NCBI GenBank assembly: GCA_035406685.1
Contig: DAONLM010000034.1
Location: 1-18,130 of the forward strand
Length of the DNA stretch: 18,130 nucleotides
Direction: 5' to 3'
From: DAONLM01 sp035406685
GTDB lineage: Bacteria; Spirochaetota; GWE2-31-10; MWDO01
Positions 1 through 6,947 of the stretch are shown in pieces (the first letter of the stretch is position 1; every line of letters starts with the position of its first letter). Made by a program: the position numbers and the translations under genes. A model generated the notes under the pieces. The model was not told the DNA's origin and did not search any database. It saw nothing but the letters and a program-made list of their open reading frames with translations.

Positions 1-49
1 TAAAATGTAACTCATGTTCTGCCTTATAATTTGATAAATTTATATTCAT
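1..49 (-). CDS. Start of an unidentified minus-strand gene (runs off left edge)
   Basis: Reading the minus strand, a clean GGAGG ribosome-binding site at 60-56 lies six bases before an ATG at 49-47. The frame then stays open for 16 codons to the edge and reads MNINLSNYKAEHELHF. The good site and open frame make a real gene start likely, transcribed divergently from the ankyrin gene. Too little is visible to name a family. Confidence 0.6.
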   Translation of the reverse strand, partial: MNINLSNYKAEHELHF

Positions 50-182
50 AAAAAACCTCCATAAAAAAATTATTTTCTATATATTAATCACAAAATTTTT
101 GAAAAAATCCTTTACAAAATTTATGAAAAAAATAAAAAATTTTGTCTAAAAATAAAATCATACTCTATTTTTTCAAAAAATA

Positions 183-211
183 TTGTTTTTTATTTCTTAT
201 TATGGTATAAT
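183..211 (+). promoter_or_regulatory. Promoter of the ankyrin-aminotransferase operon
   Basis: A TTGTTT -35 box (183-188) and a perfect TATAAT -10 box (206-211) are separated by exactly 17 bases. The strong GGGGGTGA ribosome-binding site at 223-230 lies six bases before the ATG at 237. The surrounding divergent interval (50-236) is full of A- and T-tracts, which could act as UP-element-like or curved DNA; no other structure was seen there. Confidence 0.7.
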
Positions 212-236
212 TTAATAAAATTGGGGGTGAACAAAT

Positions 237-794
237 ATGAAAAAGTTTTTTGTTTTATTATTTATTTTTTTATCTATGAAGATGTTTTGTTCAATTGAAG
301 AGGACTTTTTAATAGCCTGTGCATCTGGAAATATTAAAGAAGTAAAAAGATTAATTGGTACAAGGGTTGATATTAATACAAGAGATAAGGATGGCCAGAC
401 TCCTTTAATTCTTGCAAGTTATAAAGGTTATACAGAGATAGTTATTATTTTAATAAAGAATGGGGCAAATGTTAATTTAAAAGATAAGAATGGCTGGACA
501 CCTTTAATTTTAGCCTCATACAATGGTTTTGAGGATATTGTAAAAATTCTTATTGAAAATGGAGCCGATGTAAATGCTCAGGATAAAGATGGATGGACCG
601 CTTTGATCTGGGCATCAAGCTGGGGTTTGAAGAATATTGTTAGAATTTTACTTGATAATAAAGCTGATCCTTCAATTAAAGACAAAAATGGATGGGATGC
701 TATAACTTATGCGCAGGCAAAAAAGCATAATGAAATTGTTTTTATGTTAAAGGCAAAAGAATTAAAAATTCAGGAAACTGGTGTAAAAAAATGA
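237..794 (+). CDS. Exported ankyrin-repeat protein
   Basis: A 185-residue protein with an N-terminal hydrophobic signal segment (about residues 3-18, KK then FFVLLFIFL), so it is probably secreted or periplasmic; there is no convincing lipobox before Cys18. The rest is almost entirely ankyrin repeats of 33 residues. A degenerate first unit covers about 21-49, and units begin at about 50, 83, 116 and 149 with the D-K-D/N-G-W/Q-T-P/A-L signature, each followed by helix-turn-helix and an NGADVN-type loop. Ankyrin stacks bind proteins, so a partner-binding role is inferred; no catalytic domain is present. It has a good promoter and ribosome-binding site, and its stop overlaps the start of the aminotransferase gene, implying translational coupling. 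The ligand is unknown. Confidence 0.88.
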   Translation: MKKFFVLLFIFLSMKMFCSIEEDFLIACASGNIKEVKRLIGTRVDINTRDKDGQTPLILASYKGYTEIVIILIKNGANVNLKDKNGWTPLILASYNGFEDIVKILIENGADVNAQDKDGWTALIWASSWGLKNIVRILLDNKADPSIKDKNGWDAITYAQAKKHNEIVFMLKAKELKIQETGVKK

Positions 795-1990
795 GTATGA
801 ATATTCCATTTTCTCCACCCGATCTTACTGAAAATGAGATACAATCTGTTATAGATGTCTTAAAATCTGGATGGATTACTACTGGCGAAAAGACAAAAGA
901 GTTTGAAACACTTCTTGCCTCTTATTGTAATACAAAAAAAGCCTTATGTTTAAGTTCTGCAACAGCCGGGCTTTTTCTCTGCCTTAAATATTTTGGAATT
1001 GAAAAAGGTGATGAGGTAATAACAACACCATTTACTTATGTTGCTACTTCAAATGTGATATTGCATTGTGGAGCAAAGCCAGTATTTGTGGATGTAAAAA
1101 AAGATAGCTTTTTTATAGACATTGATGCTATTCAAAAAAAAATAACTTCACGCACAAAGGCTATAATTACAGTTGATTATGGAGGTTGGCCAGTTGATTA
1201 TGATAGAGTAAGAGAGGTTATCTCTAATAATAAAAAATTCAAACCTAAAAAAGGGACAATTCAGGAAAAAGTAAATAGAATTTTATTTGTATCAGACGCA
1301 GCACACTCTTTTGGCGCCATTTATAATAATCAAAGGGTTGGGGCTTTTGCTGATTTTACTGTTTTTTCTTTTCATGCTGTAAAAAATCTTACCACTGCGG
1401 AAGGTGGGGCTATTGTGTTTAACGACATATGTGGCATTAAGGCTAATGAGATTTATAGAGATCTATCGCTTCTCTCTTTACATGGTCAGAATAAGAGTGC
1501 CTTTGAAAAATTTGCAACCAGTAAGTGGCGATATGATATTGAAAAAATAGGCTATAAATTTAATATGACAGATATTCAGGCAGCCATAGGAATTACCCAA
1601 CTTAATAGATACAGTGATATGTTAAACAAAAGACATAATATTTTTAATAATTATATCGAGAGATTAAAGAATCTTGATATACTTTCTCTACCATATCTTG
1701 ATCAGAATGATATGATTGGATCAAAGCATCTTTTTCCAGTAAGGATAAAAGGTTATACAGAAGAAAAAAGGGATCAATTGATTGATAGTTTAAAAGAGAG
1801 AGGGATTGCCACAAATGTTCATTTTATTCCAATACCAATGTTTTCTGCTTATAAGAAATTAGGTTATGATATAAAGAATTATCCTTTTTCTTATTTACAA
1901 TACAAAAATTTAATTACTCTTCCAATTTTTAGCACTATGAAGAAAGAGCAAATCGACTATGTTTGTAATAATTTAAAAAAAATTTTATAA
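791..1990 (+). CDS. DegT/DnrJ/EryC1/StrS (ArnB-like) PLP-dependent aminotransferase
   Basis: A 399-residue fold-type I PLP enzyme of the sugar aminotransferase family, which transfers an amino group (usually from glutamate) to a nucleotide-linked keto-sugar for surface polysaccharide synthesis. The N-terminal PFSPPDLTENEI...GWITTG segment (6-32) is typical of ArnB/PseC-type members. Asp169 in SDAAHS contacts the PLP ring nitrogen, and Lys198 in SFHAVKNLTTAEGG should form the Schiff base. DIQAAIG at 261-267 and VHFIPIP at 343-349 are further family motifs. Residues about 146-162 look like a short extra loop compared with ArnB. The start overlaps the ankyrin stop (ATGA); an in-frame ATG six bases later is an alternative. 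The exact sugar cannot be told from sequence, and no other nucleotide-sugar genes are nearby. Confidence 0.9.
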   Translation: MSMNIPFSPPDLTENEIQSVIDVLKSGWITTGEKTKEFETLLASYCNTKKALCLSSATAGLFLCLKYFGIEKGDEVITTPFTYVATSNVILHCGAKPVFVDVKKDSFFIDIDAIQKKITSRTKAIITVDYGGWPVDYDRVREVISNNKKFKPKKGTIQEKVNRILFVSDAAHSFGAIYNNQRVGAFADFTVFSFHAVKNLTTAEGGAIVFNDICGIKANEIYRDLSLLSLHGQNKSAFEKFATSKWRYDIEKIGYKFNMTDIQAAIGITQLNRYSDMLNKRHNIFNNYIERLKNLDILSLPYLDQNDMIGSKHLFPVRIKGYTEEKRDQLIDSLKERGIATNVHFIPIPMFSAYKKLGYDIKNYPFSYLQYKNLITLPIFSTMKKEQIDYVCNNLKKIL

Positions 1991-1996
1991 AATTGT

Positions 1997-2023
1997 AATT
2001 TTTTAATAAAAAATTGTTTTTTT
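1997..2023 (+). terminator. Possible AT-only intrinsic terminator
   Basis: Just after the aminotransferase stop, AATTTTTT (1997-2004) can pair with AAAAAATT (2008-2015) and is followed by G and seven T residues (2017-2023). The stem has no G-C pairs and overlaps the -35 box of the next promoter, so this is a weak call. Confidence 0.35.
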
Positions 2024-2042
2024 AAAAAGAGTGTGTTATAAT
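2014..2042 (+). promoter_or_regulatory. Promoter of the lipoprotein-PEGA operon
   Basis: TTGTTT (2014-2019), a 17-base spacer and TATAAT (2037-2042). This is the same box pair and spacing as the promoter at 183-211. Transcription would start near 2049-2050, giving a leader of about 50 bases that contains an inverted repeat. Confidence 0.7.
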
Positions 2043-2053
2043 TAAGTATAAAA

Positions 2054-2068
2054 CTGACTGTTGGTCAG
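2054..2068. promoter_or_regulatory. Operator-like inverted repeat downstream of the -10 box
   Basis: CTGACTGTTGGTCAG consists of CTGAC and GTCAG arms around a 5-base centre. It lies about 12 bases beyond the TATAAT box, where a bound repressor would block initiation or early elongation. It could equally be a small 5'-leader hairpin. The TGAC/GTCA half-sites recall operators of some TetR-family repressors, but no such regulator is encoded in the window. Confidence 0.4.
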
Positions 2069-2100
2069 AATTAAAGTATAACTTTTAAAGGAGATTATTT

Positions 2101-2559
2101 ATGAAGAAAAAACTATTGATTATTTTTATTGGTGTGGCTAGTTTATTAATTTTAATCTTAACTGGTTGTATAATGGAGGTCCAGGTAGAAAAATTGGTGT
2201 ATGGCGAGGGCTTTGTTGCTCAGATTGATTGTTTCTCTGGCTTTTCTAACCCACATAGGGTAAGAATCCAAAATTCAAGCGGTGAGAAAATAAAAGTAAA
2301 GTATAGTATTACAGAGACAAATGATGCATCTTATGATCTAACTACTGAACCTATATGGTCAACAGTAACAACTAATATTCCAATAGAAAATGGAGATGTT
2401 AGCGATATTACAACAGATCTTGGTAGTTTAAGTAATGATTATGCCTGTGTATGGATGAGAGCAGAAAATTCAGATGCAAGTAAATATATAATATTCTCTG
2501 TATTCTTATCAAAAACTGATAATATGGAGTATGATGTAACTATAAAAAAAGGTAAGTAA
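2101..2559 (+). CDS. Hypothetical lipoprotein
   Basis: A 152-residue protein with a classic type II signal: MKKK, a hydrophobic stretch (about 5-20) and the lipobox LTGC with Cys23 as the acylated residue. The mature part of about 130 residues is rich in Ser, Thr, Asp and beta-branched residues, has no obvious catalytic motif and looks like a small beta-sandwich anchored to a membrane surface. AGGAG at 2089-2093 lies seven bases before the ATG. The PEGA protein gene follows after 16 bases with its own AAGGAG site, so the two are co-transcribed and may act together at the cell envelope. The family is not recognised. Confidence 0.8.
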   Translation: MKKKLLIIFIGVASLLILILTGCIMEVQVEKLVYGEGFVAQIDCFSGFSNPHRVRIQNSSGEKIKVKYSITETNDASYDLTTEPIWSTVTTNIPIENGDVSDITTDLGSLSNDYACVWMRAENSDASKYIIFSVFLSKTDNMEYDVTIKKGK

Positions 2560-2575
2560 TTAAGGAGAATGTCTA

Positions 2576-3517
2576 ATGAAAAGATTATATATTTTTGTTT
2601 TTTTGTTTATTTTTAGTTTTATTTCCTTTGCTCAAAGGAGTCAAAATACTGTTCAGGTAAGAGTAAATACAAATCCGAGTGGGGCATATTTTACAATAGG
2701 ACAGAGTAAATATGGACCTACACCAACAACTGTTCCAATGATAATTAATCAGTATTATGAATTAACATTCACAATGCCGGGTTATCAGACTCAGACAATT
2801 ACCTATAAGGCTGGCACTGGTGATATAAATGTAAATCTCATTCCATTAGCTTATAGTTTGAATATAACATCAAGTATTGCTGGTGCTGACGTCTACATTA
2901 ATGGCCAGCTTTATGGTAAGACCCCATTAACACTTACTCTTAATGGCGGTAACTATTCCATAACAATAAAAATGTCTGGTTATAAAGACTGGGCAACAAA
3001 TGTTAATCTAGCAGGTAATCAAAATATAAATGCAACTCTTATTCCAGACACTTATACTCTGACAATAGGGGCAAATATAACAGGTGCTGACGTCTACATT
3101 AATGGCCAGCTTTATGGTAAGACCCCATTAAATGTTAGCCTTTCACCGGGAGCATATAATATTTTAGTAAAATTAGATGGATATAAGGACTGGGCAACAA
3201 GTATTAATTTAACCTCAAATCAAAATATTTCTGCCAATCTTGAGATGTTAAGATTCATAATTTTATCTTTGCCTATTGGTGCAAAGTTATGGCTTAATGG
3301 CAAACCATATCATCTTGATTGGGGTAATATAAAAGATGAGGATAGTGATGATAGAAATATAAAAAGAGATAAATATAAGGATTTTAAAATTTTTGCAGAG
3401 ACAAATAATAAAACAGAGACAATCGAGATTAAATATAGACACACATCCACAGGTCCTATGAATGTGGAATTTAATAATAAGGCAAAAGAGTTAAGATTAA
3501 TGCTTGTTGATAAATAG
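2576..3517 (+). CDS. Exported PEGA-repeat protein
   Basis: A 313-residue protein with a signal peptide (MKR, hydrophobic 4-17, likely cleavage after Ala19 in SFISFA-Q). It then carries three PEGA-type units of about 65-67 residues: about 25-89 (NPSGAYFTIGQSKYGPTP), 93-157 (GADVYINGQLYGKTPL) and 160-223 (the same motif again). A different, more charged C-terminal part (226-313) opens with a fourth PEGA-like start (SLPIGAKLWLNGKPY). PEGA domains are surface or S-layer-like beta modules, usually in extracellular or envelope proteins; the binding partner is unknown. Repeats 2 and 3 share a 49-base identical DNA stretch, a sign of recent duplication or gene conversion. It is the second gene of the operon begun by the lipoprotein, and a strong terminator follows. 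Confidence 0.87.
   Translation: MKRLYIFVFLFIFSFISFAQRSQNTVQVRVNTNPSGAYFTIGQSKYGPTPTTVPMIINQYYELTFTMPGYQTQTITYKAGTGDINVNLIPLAYSLNITSSIAGADVYINGQLYGKTPLTLTLNGGNYSITIKMSGYKDWATNVNLAGNQNINATLIPDTYTLTIGANITGADVYINGQLYGKTPLNVSLSPGAYNILVKLDGYKDWATSINLTSNQNISANLEMLRFIILSLPIGAKLWLNGKPYHLDWGNIKDEDSDDRNIKRDKYKDFKIFAETNNKTETIEIKYRHTSTGPMNVEFNNKAKELRLMLVDK
2882..2930 (+). repeat. 49-bp exact direct repeat, copy 1 (in PEGA repeat 2)
   Basis: It begins GGTGCTGACGTCTACATTAA and ends GTAAGACCCCATTAA. It is identical over 49 bases to 3083-3131, and the offset of 201 bp is exactly 67 codons, so the reading frame is kept. Confidence 0.95.
3083..3131 (+). repeat. 49-bp exact direct repeat, copy 2 (in PEGA repeat 3)
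   Basis: Identical to 2882-2930. The sequence between and after the copies is clearly diverged, so the identity is local, which points to gene conversion or a partial recent duplication rather than whole-unit constraint. Confidence 0.95.
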
Positions 3518-3526
3518 CATATTTTT

Positions 3527-3569
3527 ATAATCTTACCCATTTTTTATGGGTAAGATTATTTTATTTTTA
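3527..3569 (+). terminator. Strong intrinsic terminator after the PEGA gene
   Basis: A perfect 14-bp stem (3527-3540 with 3546-3559; core AATCTTACCCAT) with a TTTTT loop, followed by a T-rich tract ending near 3568. It starts ten bases after the PEGA stop codon and separates this operon from the rnf leader. Confidence 0.85.
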
Positions 3570-3597
3570 AAATAACATAATAAAAGATATAATCTGT

Positions 3598-3614
3598 GAG
3601 GGGGATATCTGTAT
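3598..3614 (+). repeat. GGATATCTGTAT element in the rnf leader
   Basis: GAGGGGGATATCTGTAT. The 12-mer GAGGGGGATATC (3598-3609) reappears inverted at 14401-14412, and GGATATCTGTAT (3603-3614) reappears inverted at 14419-14430. This ties the leader to the repeat array between glgC and the GH13-like gene. Confidence 0.6.
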
Positions 3615-3621
3615 AAACTAT

Positions 3622-3639
3622 ATACGACAATTGTCGTAT
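3622..3639. promoter_or_regulatory. Perfect 18-bp palindrome in the rnf leader
   Basis: ATACGACAATTGTCGTAT is a perfect dyad, as expected of a site for a dimeric DNA-binding protein. The core TACGACA-nn-TGTCGTA recurs with one mismatched pair at 14327-14342. It lies about 180 bp upstream of the first rnf promoter, so it could also belong to an unseen upstream promoter. The ACA-nn-TGT core is loosely like BlaI/CopY sites; this is only a resemblance. Confidence 0.5.
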
Positions 3640-3803
3640 TCTAAAAAAAGTATACTAAATCTTGCCAAATTTCTTATTTTTTAGATAAATATTATGAGTA
3701 TATCCATAAAATTTTATTTAAGATTTCGATAATTATTATTTTCTGGTTTAAATAAATTTAAATCATATATTATTAATATGGATTTTTAAAGATTGAATTT
3801 ATT

Positions 3804-3832
3804 TTGACAAATATTAAAAATTGAGATATAGT
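3804..3832 (+). promoter_or_regulatory. Upstream rnf promoter
   Basis: A perfect TTGACA (3804-3809), a 17-base spacer and TATAGT (3827-3832). It is the first of two tandem promoters; transcription from here would give a leader of about 110 bases. Confidence 0.65.
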
Positions 3833-3870
3833 AAAGCAAATTTTTCTTTAAATCTTTTTATTAAAATATA

Positions 3871-3899
3871 TTGACACTTTTACTTTATATTTATAAAAT
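3871..3899 (+). promoter_or_regulatory. Downstream rnf promoter
   Basis: A perfect TTGACA (3871-3876), a 17-base spacer and TAAAAT (3894-3899). The predicted start near 3905-3907 falls in the AGAATAT/ATATTCT hairpin, leaving about 43 bases of leader. Confidence 0.7.
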
Positions 3900-3949
3900 A
3901 GAGAATATTTTTATATTCTAAAATATAAATAATTACGGGTAATACTAAA

Positions 3950-5278
3950 ATGAATAAAAGTTTTGGTTTTAGAGGGATTCATCCAGAAGATTATAAACAT
4001 CTCACAAACAAAAAGGCTATAGAAAATACTGATGTTCCAAATGTGGTCTATATTCCTACTATCCAGCATATAGGAGCACCACCAAAAATTGTTGTTAATG
4101 TTGGGCAAATTGTAGAAGAGGGTCAATTAATCGCAGAGGCTGATGGTTTTATCTCTGCAAATGTTCATTCATCTATTCCAGGAAAGGTAATAGCAATTGA
4201 AGAAAGATATATCATAACCGGTAAAAAAAGTCCTGTAATAGTAATCGAATTAAATGGGGAATTCAAGAAGACTGGAAGAAATATAATTTTAGATGATTGG
4301 CATTCAATGTCAAAAGAGGCTTTACTTAAAAAGATAAAGGATTATGGAATAGTGGGATTAGGTGGGGCGACATTTCCAACCCATGTTAAATTGACAATAC
4401 CACAAGGTAAAAAGGTAGATACACTCATTATAAATGGTGCTGAATGTGAGCCATTTCTTACATGTGATCATAGATTAATGATAGAAAAAAGTGAAGAGCT
4501 TTTAGAAGGGATAAATATACTCAATAAAATTCTTGATGTTAAAAACATATTCATAGGAATCGAAGCAAATAAAAAAGATGCAATAAAAAGACTAAAAATT
4601 CTTACACATAATAAATATCCATTTAAAGTCGTCTCTTTAAAGACAAAATATCCACAGGGGGATGAAAAACAACTTATAAAGGCAATTACTGGGAGAATTG
4701 TCCCAGTTGATAAACTTCCAATGGATGTTGGGGTTGTTGTGCAGAATGTCTCAACTGTAATAGCAATTAAAGAGGCAATTGTAAATGATAAACCTCTTAT
4801 TGATAGAGTAATCACTGTCTCTGGAAGTGGTATAAAAGAGCCAAAAAATTTAAAAGTAAAGATAGGTACATTAATTAAAGATGTCATTGAAGAATGCAGT
4901 GGCTTTAAAAAAGAGGTAAAAAAAGTGATTGTTGGTGGTCCAATGATGGGTTTTACTCAGATGAATTTAGATTCTCCAATTACAAAAGGTTGTTCTGGGA
5001 TTCTTGTCTGGACAGAAAATGAATATCAGGATTTTCTTGCAAATTCAATCTGTATCAATTGTGGCAAGTGTATATCCTCTTGTGCCTTTGGATTAATGCC
5101 AACTTTAATAAACAAATTTATTAGAAATAAATTGTATGAAAAAGCACTGGATTATGGAATTATGTTTTGTAAAGAATGTGGAGCATGTGCTTATTCATGC
5201 CCTGCAAAAATTCCTCTGGTTCAGACTTTTAGAATGGGAAAAGATATTATTAGAAAATTGATTTTAAATAAAAAATAG
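3950..5278 (+). CDS. rnfC: Rnf complex subunit RnfC (iron-sulfur, NAD-linked)
   Basis: A 442-residue peripheral subunit of the Rnf ferredoxin:NAD+ oxidoreductase, which faces the cytoplasm and exchanges electrons with NAD(H). It begins with the typical FRGIHPEDYK (7-16) and has the glycine-rich GLGGATFP (136-143) flavin/nucleotide-binding segment and INGAECEP (161-168). Two four-cysteine [4Fe-4S] motifs lie near the end: Cys368, 371, 374, 378 and Cys407, 410, 413, 417 followed by Pro. These clusters separate it from NqrA. The length is usual for compact RnfC proteins, without the long C-terminal repeats of some proteobacterial forms. The ribosome-binding site is weak (CGGG at 3936-3939), unusual for the first gene of a major operon. 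rnfD follows after 23 bases. Confidence 0.95.
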   Translation: MNKSFGFRGIHPEDYKHLTNKKAIENTDVPNVVYIPTIQHIGAPPKIVVNVGQIVEEGQLIAEADGFISANVHSSIPGKVIAIEERYIITGKKSPVIVIELNGEFKKTGRNIILDDWHSMSKEALLKKIKDYGIVGLGGATFPTHVKLTIPQGKKVDTLIINGAECEPFLTCDHRLMIEKSEELLEGINILNKILDVKNIFIGIEANKKDAIKRLKILTHNKYPFKVVSLKTKYPQGDEKQLIKAITGRIVPVDKLPMDVGVVVQNVSTVIAIKEAIVNDKPLIDRVITVSGSGIKEPKNLKVKIGTLIKDVIEECSGFKKEVKKVIVGGPMMGFTQMNLDSPITKGCSGILVWTENEYQDFLANSICINCGKCISSCAFGLMPTLINKFIRNKLYEKALDYGIMFCKECGACAYSCPAKIPLVQTFRMGKDIIRKLILNKK

Positions 5279-5301
5279 ATTGTGGCAAGGATATAAAAAA
5301 A

Positions 5302-6348
5302 ATGGATAATAAAATAGAAATAAAAAAATTAATTATTTCATCTTCACCTCATTTACTTAATACAGACTCTACAAAAAGTATAATGTGGACAGTATCTATA
5401 TTCTTAATGCCAGCATGTATATTTGGGATATATGTCTTTGGATTATATGCTGGATTGGTAGTTTTAGTATCTATTATATCTTCAATATTAGCTGAGATAA
5501 TCTCTCAACTCGCAAGAAAGAAAAAAATTACGATAGATGATGGCTCAGCATTTCTTACTGGTCTTCTTTTAGGCATGAATATGCCACCATCAGTCCCTCT
5601 TTATATCCCAATTATATCATCGATATTTGCAATAGTGATAGTAAAGCAGGCTTTTGGTGGACTTGGACAAAACTGGGCAAATCCAGCAATAGCAGGGAGA
5701 GTCTTTGCTTTAGTTGCCTGGTCAAAACAGATGACAACATGGCAAACTCCATTTGTAGCAGATTCTTTAACAACCGCAACTCCATTACTTGCTTTAAAAT
5801 CTGCTCTGCTTGAAAGAGGGGGAAATGTTAATATTGGGCCAATTCAGCTATTACAATCTTTACCGTCAGATTTTTTAAGAACAGAGACTACATATTTAAA
5901 ACTCTTTTTTGGATATAAGGGTGGTTGTATTGGTGAAATATCGATATTTTTACTACTTCTTGCGGCTCTCTATCTCATAATAAGAAAGATCATTACTCTT
6001 GAAATTCCTTTATCTTATATTGGAACTGTTGCAATAATCGCATGGGTATTTGATGGAACAAGATTTGGACTTGGCTTCTTTAATGGAGATCCTTTATTTC
6101 ATATTTTAACCGGGGGACTTGTATTGGGTGCCTTTTTTATGGCAACAGATATGGTCACAACTCCAATCACTGTCAAAGGAAGAATAATATTTGGCATAGG
6201 TTGTGGTATTATCACAATGTTAATAAGAATGTTTGGCGGTCTACCAGAAGGAGTAAGTTTATCTATTCTCTTTATGAATATGTTGACGCCAGCAATTGAC
6301 AGATTTATTAAGATTAAACCACTGGGATTTTATCCTAAAAAAGAATAA
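5302..6348 (+). CDS. rnfD: Rnf complex membrane subunit RnfD
   Basis: A 348-residue polytopic membrane protein (about nine or ten hydrophobic helices) of the NqrB/RnfD family, a core part of the electron path that drives ion transport. Typical marks are SSSPH (13-17) near the N-terminus, DDGSAFLTGLLLGMNMPP (79-96), FGGLGQNWANPA (118-129) and the C-terminal ATDMVTTP (281-288). The covalent FMN site of the family has the form Dxx(S/T)-x-A-T; here it is DSLTTAT (154-160), which makes Thr160 the likely flavinylated residue, with Thr in place of the usual Gly. An ApbE-type flavin transferase would be needed but is not in the window. An AAGGAT site precedes the ATG. Confidence 0.94.
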   Translation: MDNKIEIKKLIISSSPHLLNTDSTKSIMWTVSIFLMPACIFGIYVFGLYAGLVVLVSIISSILAEIISQLARKKKITIDDGSAFLTGLLLGMNMPPSVPLYIPIISSIFAIVIVKQAFGGLGQNWANPAIAGRVFALVAWSKQMTTWQTPFVADSLTTATPLLALKSALLERGGNVNIGPIQLLQSLPSDFLRTETTYLKLFFGYKGGCIGEISIFLLLLAALYLIIRKIITLEIPLSYIGTVAIIAWVFDGTRFGLGFFNGDPLFHILTGGLVLGAFFMATDMVTTPITVKGRIIFGIGCGIITMLIRMFGGLPEGVSLSILFMNMLTPAIDRFIKIKPLGFYPKKE

Positions 6349-6371
6349 AAGATTAGAGGGGTTTTAACTTT

Positions 6372-6935
6372 ATGGAAAATTTAAGAATTGCTTTAAAATT
6401 AACTTTAATATGTTTTATTGCTGTATTGTTATTAAGTATTGTAAATTTAATCACCTGTAAAAAAATAGAAAACAATAGTAATAAAGTTGAAGAAGAAACA
6501 AATAGAAATTTGTTTTCTCAAGGTGTAAGATTTGAAAAATTTTTTTTCAAGAATTCTTCAATTGATAAAAATAAAGAGTATTATTATAAAGTATATGATA
6601 AAAACAATACACTAGTCGGCTATGTTGTTACTCTGTATACCAAAGGATATGGTGGTGATATGAAATTAATGGTTGCTATGGACAATTCTCTTGTAATAGT
6701 AAATGCAAAGCTATTGACAAATTCAGAGACACCTGGGCTCGGAAAGGCAGCAGAAAAGTCAGAATATATGAAAAAATTTATAGGAACAAATACAAAAGAA
6801 AAACCAATACCTCTAAATAAATCGATGCTTTCACAAGAGGATGCTGATAGTATTACAGGAGCAACTATTACCTTTAAAGGTATTGCAAATGGAATACAGA
6901 AAGCAGTTGACTATATTTTACAAGAGATAAAATAA
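6372..6935 (+). CDS. rnfG: Rnf complex flavoprotein subunit RnfG
   Basis: A 187-residue protein with one N-terminal membrane helix (about 8-28) and an extracytoplasmic FMN-binding domain. The covalent flavin motif Dxx(S/T)GAT is intact as DSITGAT (159-165), so Thr165 should carry FMN; ETPGLG at 119-124 is the other strongly conserved family segment. It passes electrons between the flavins of the complex at the outer face of the membrane. It lies 23 bases after rnfD and 12 before rnfE, each with a ribosome-binding site (GAGGGG and AAGGG). The length is usual for the family. Confidence 0.93.
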   Translation: MENLRIALKLTLICFIAVLLLSIVNLITCKKIENNSNKVEEETNRNLFSQGVRFEKFFFKNSSIDKNKEYYYKVYDKNNTLVGYVVTLYTKGYGGDMKLMVAMDNSLVIVNAKLLTNSETPGLGKAAEKSEYMKKFIGTNTKEKPIPLNKSMLSQEDADSITGATITFKGIANGIQKAVDYILQEIK

Positions 6936-6947
6936 AAGGGAACAAAA

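Larger units (their letters stand above)
3570..3949. other. Noncoding leader region upstream of the rnf operon
   Basis: About 380 bases without a supportable gene. It contains the GGATATCTGTAT element, the 18-bp palindrome, two near-consensus promoters and, close to the expected start of the downstream promoter, an AGAATAT-TTTT-ATATTCT hairpin (3902-3919). The stretch from about 3640 to 3800 is plain AT-rich sequence in which nothing else was seen. Confidence 0.6.

Noticed and set aside
3622..3639. LexA/SOS box
   Set aside because: The arms (ACGACA/TGTCGT) do not match the GAAC-GTTC type or the CTGT-ACAG type, and no SOS gene follows.
3570..3949. Riboswitch or tRNA in the rnf leader
   Set aside because: No cloverleaf or known aptamer core was seen; only the dyad, the GGATAT element, promoters and a small hairpin.
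3911..4126. Small minus-strand reading frame overlapping the start of rnfC
   Set aside because: It has no ribosome-binding site and lies in antisense to a clear RnfC coding sequence.
3950..5278. NqrA (Na+-NQR) rather than RnfC
   Set aside because: The two complete four-cysteine clusters near the C-terminus are present in RnfC and absent from NqrA.
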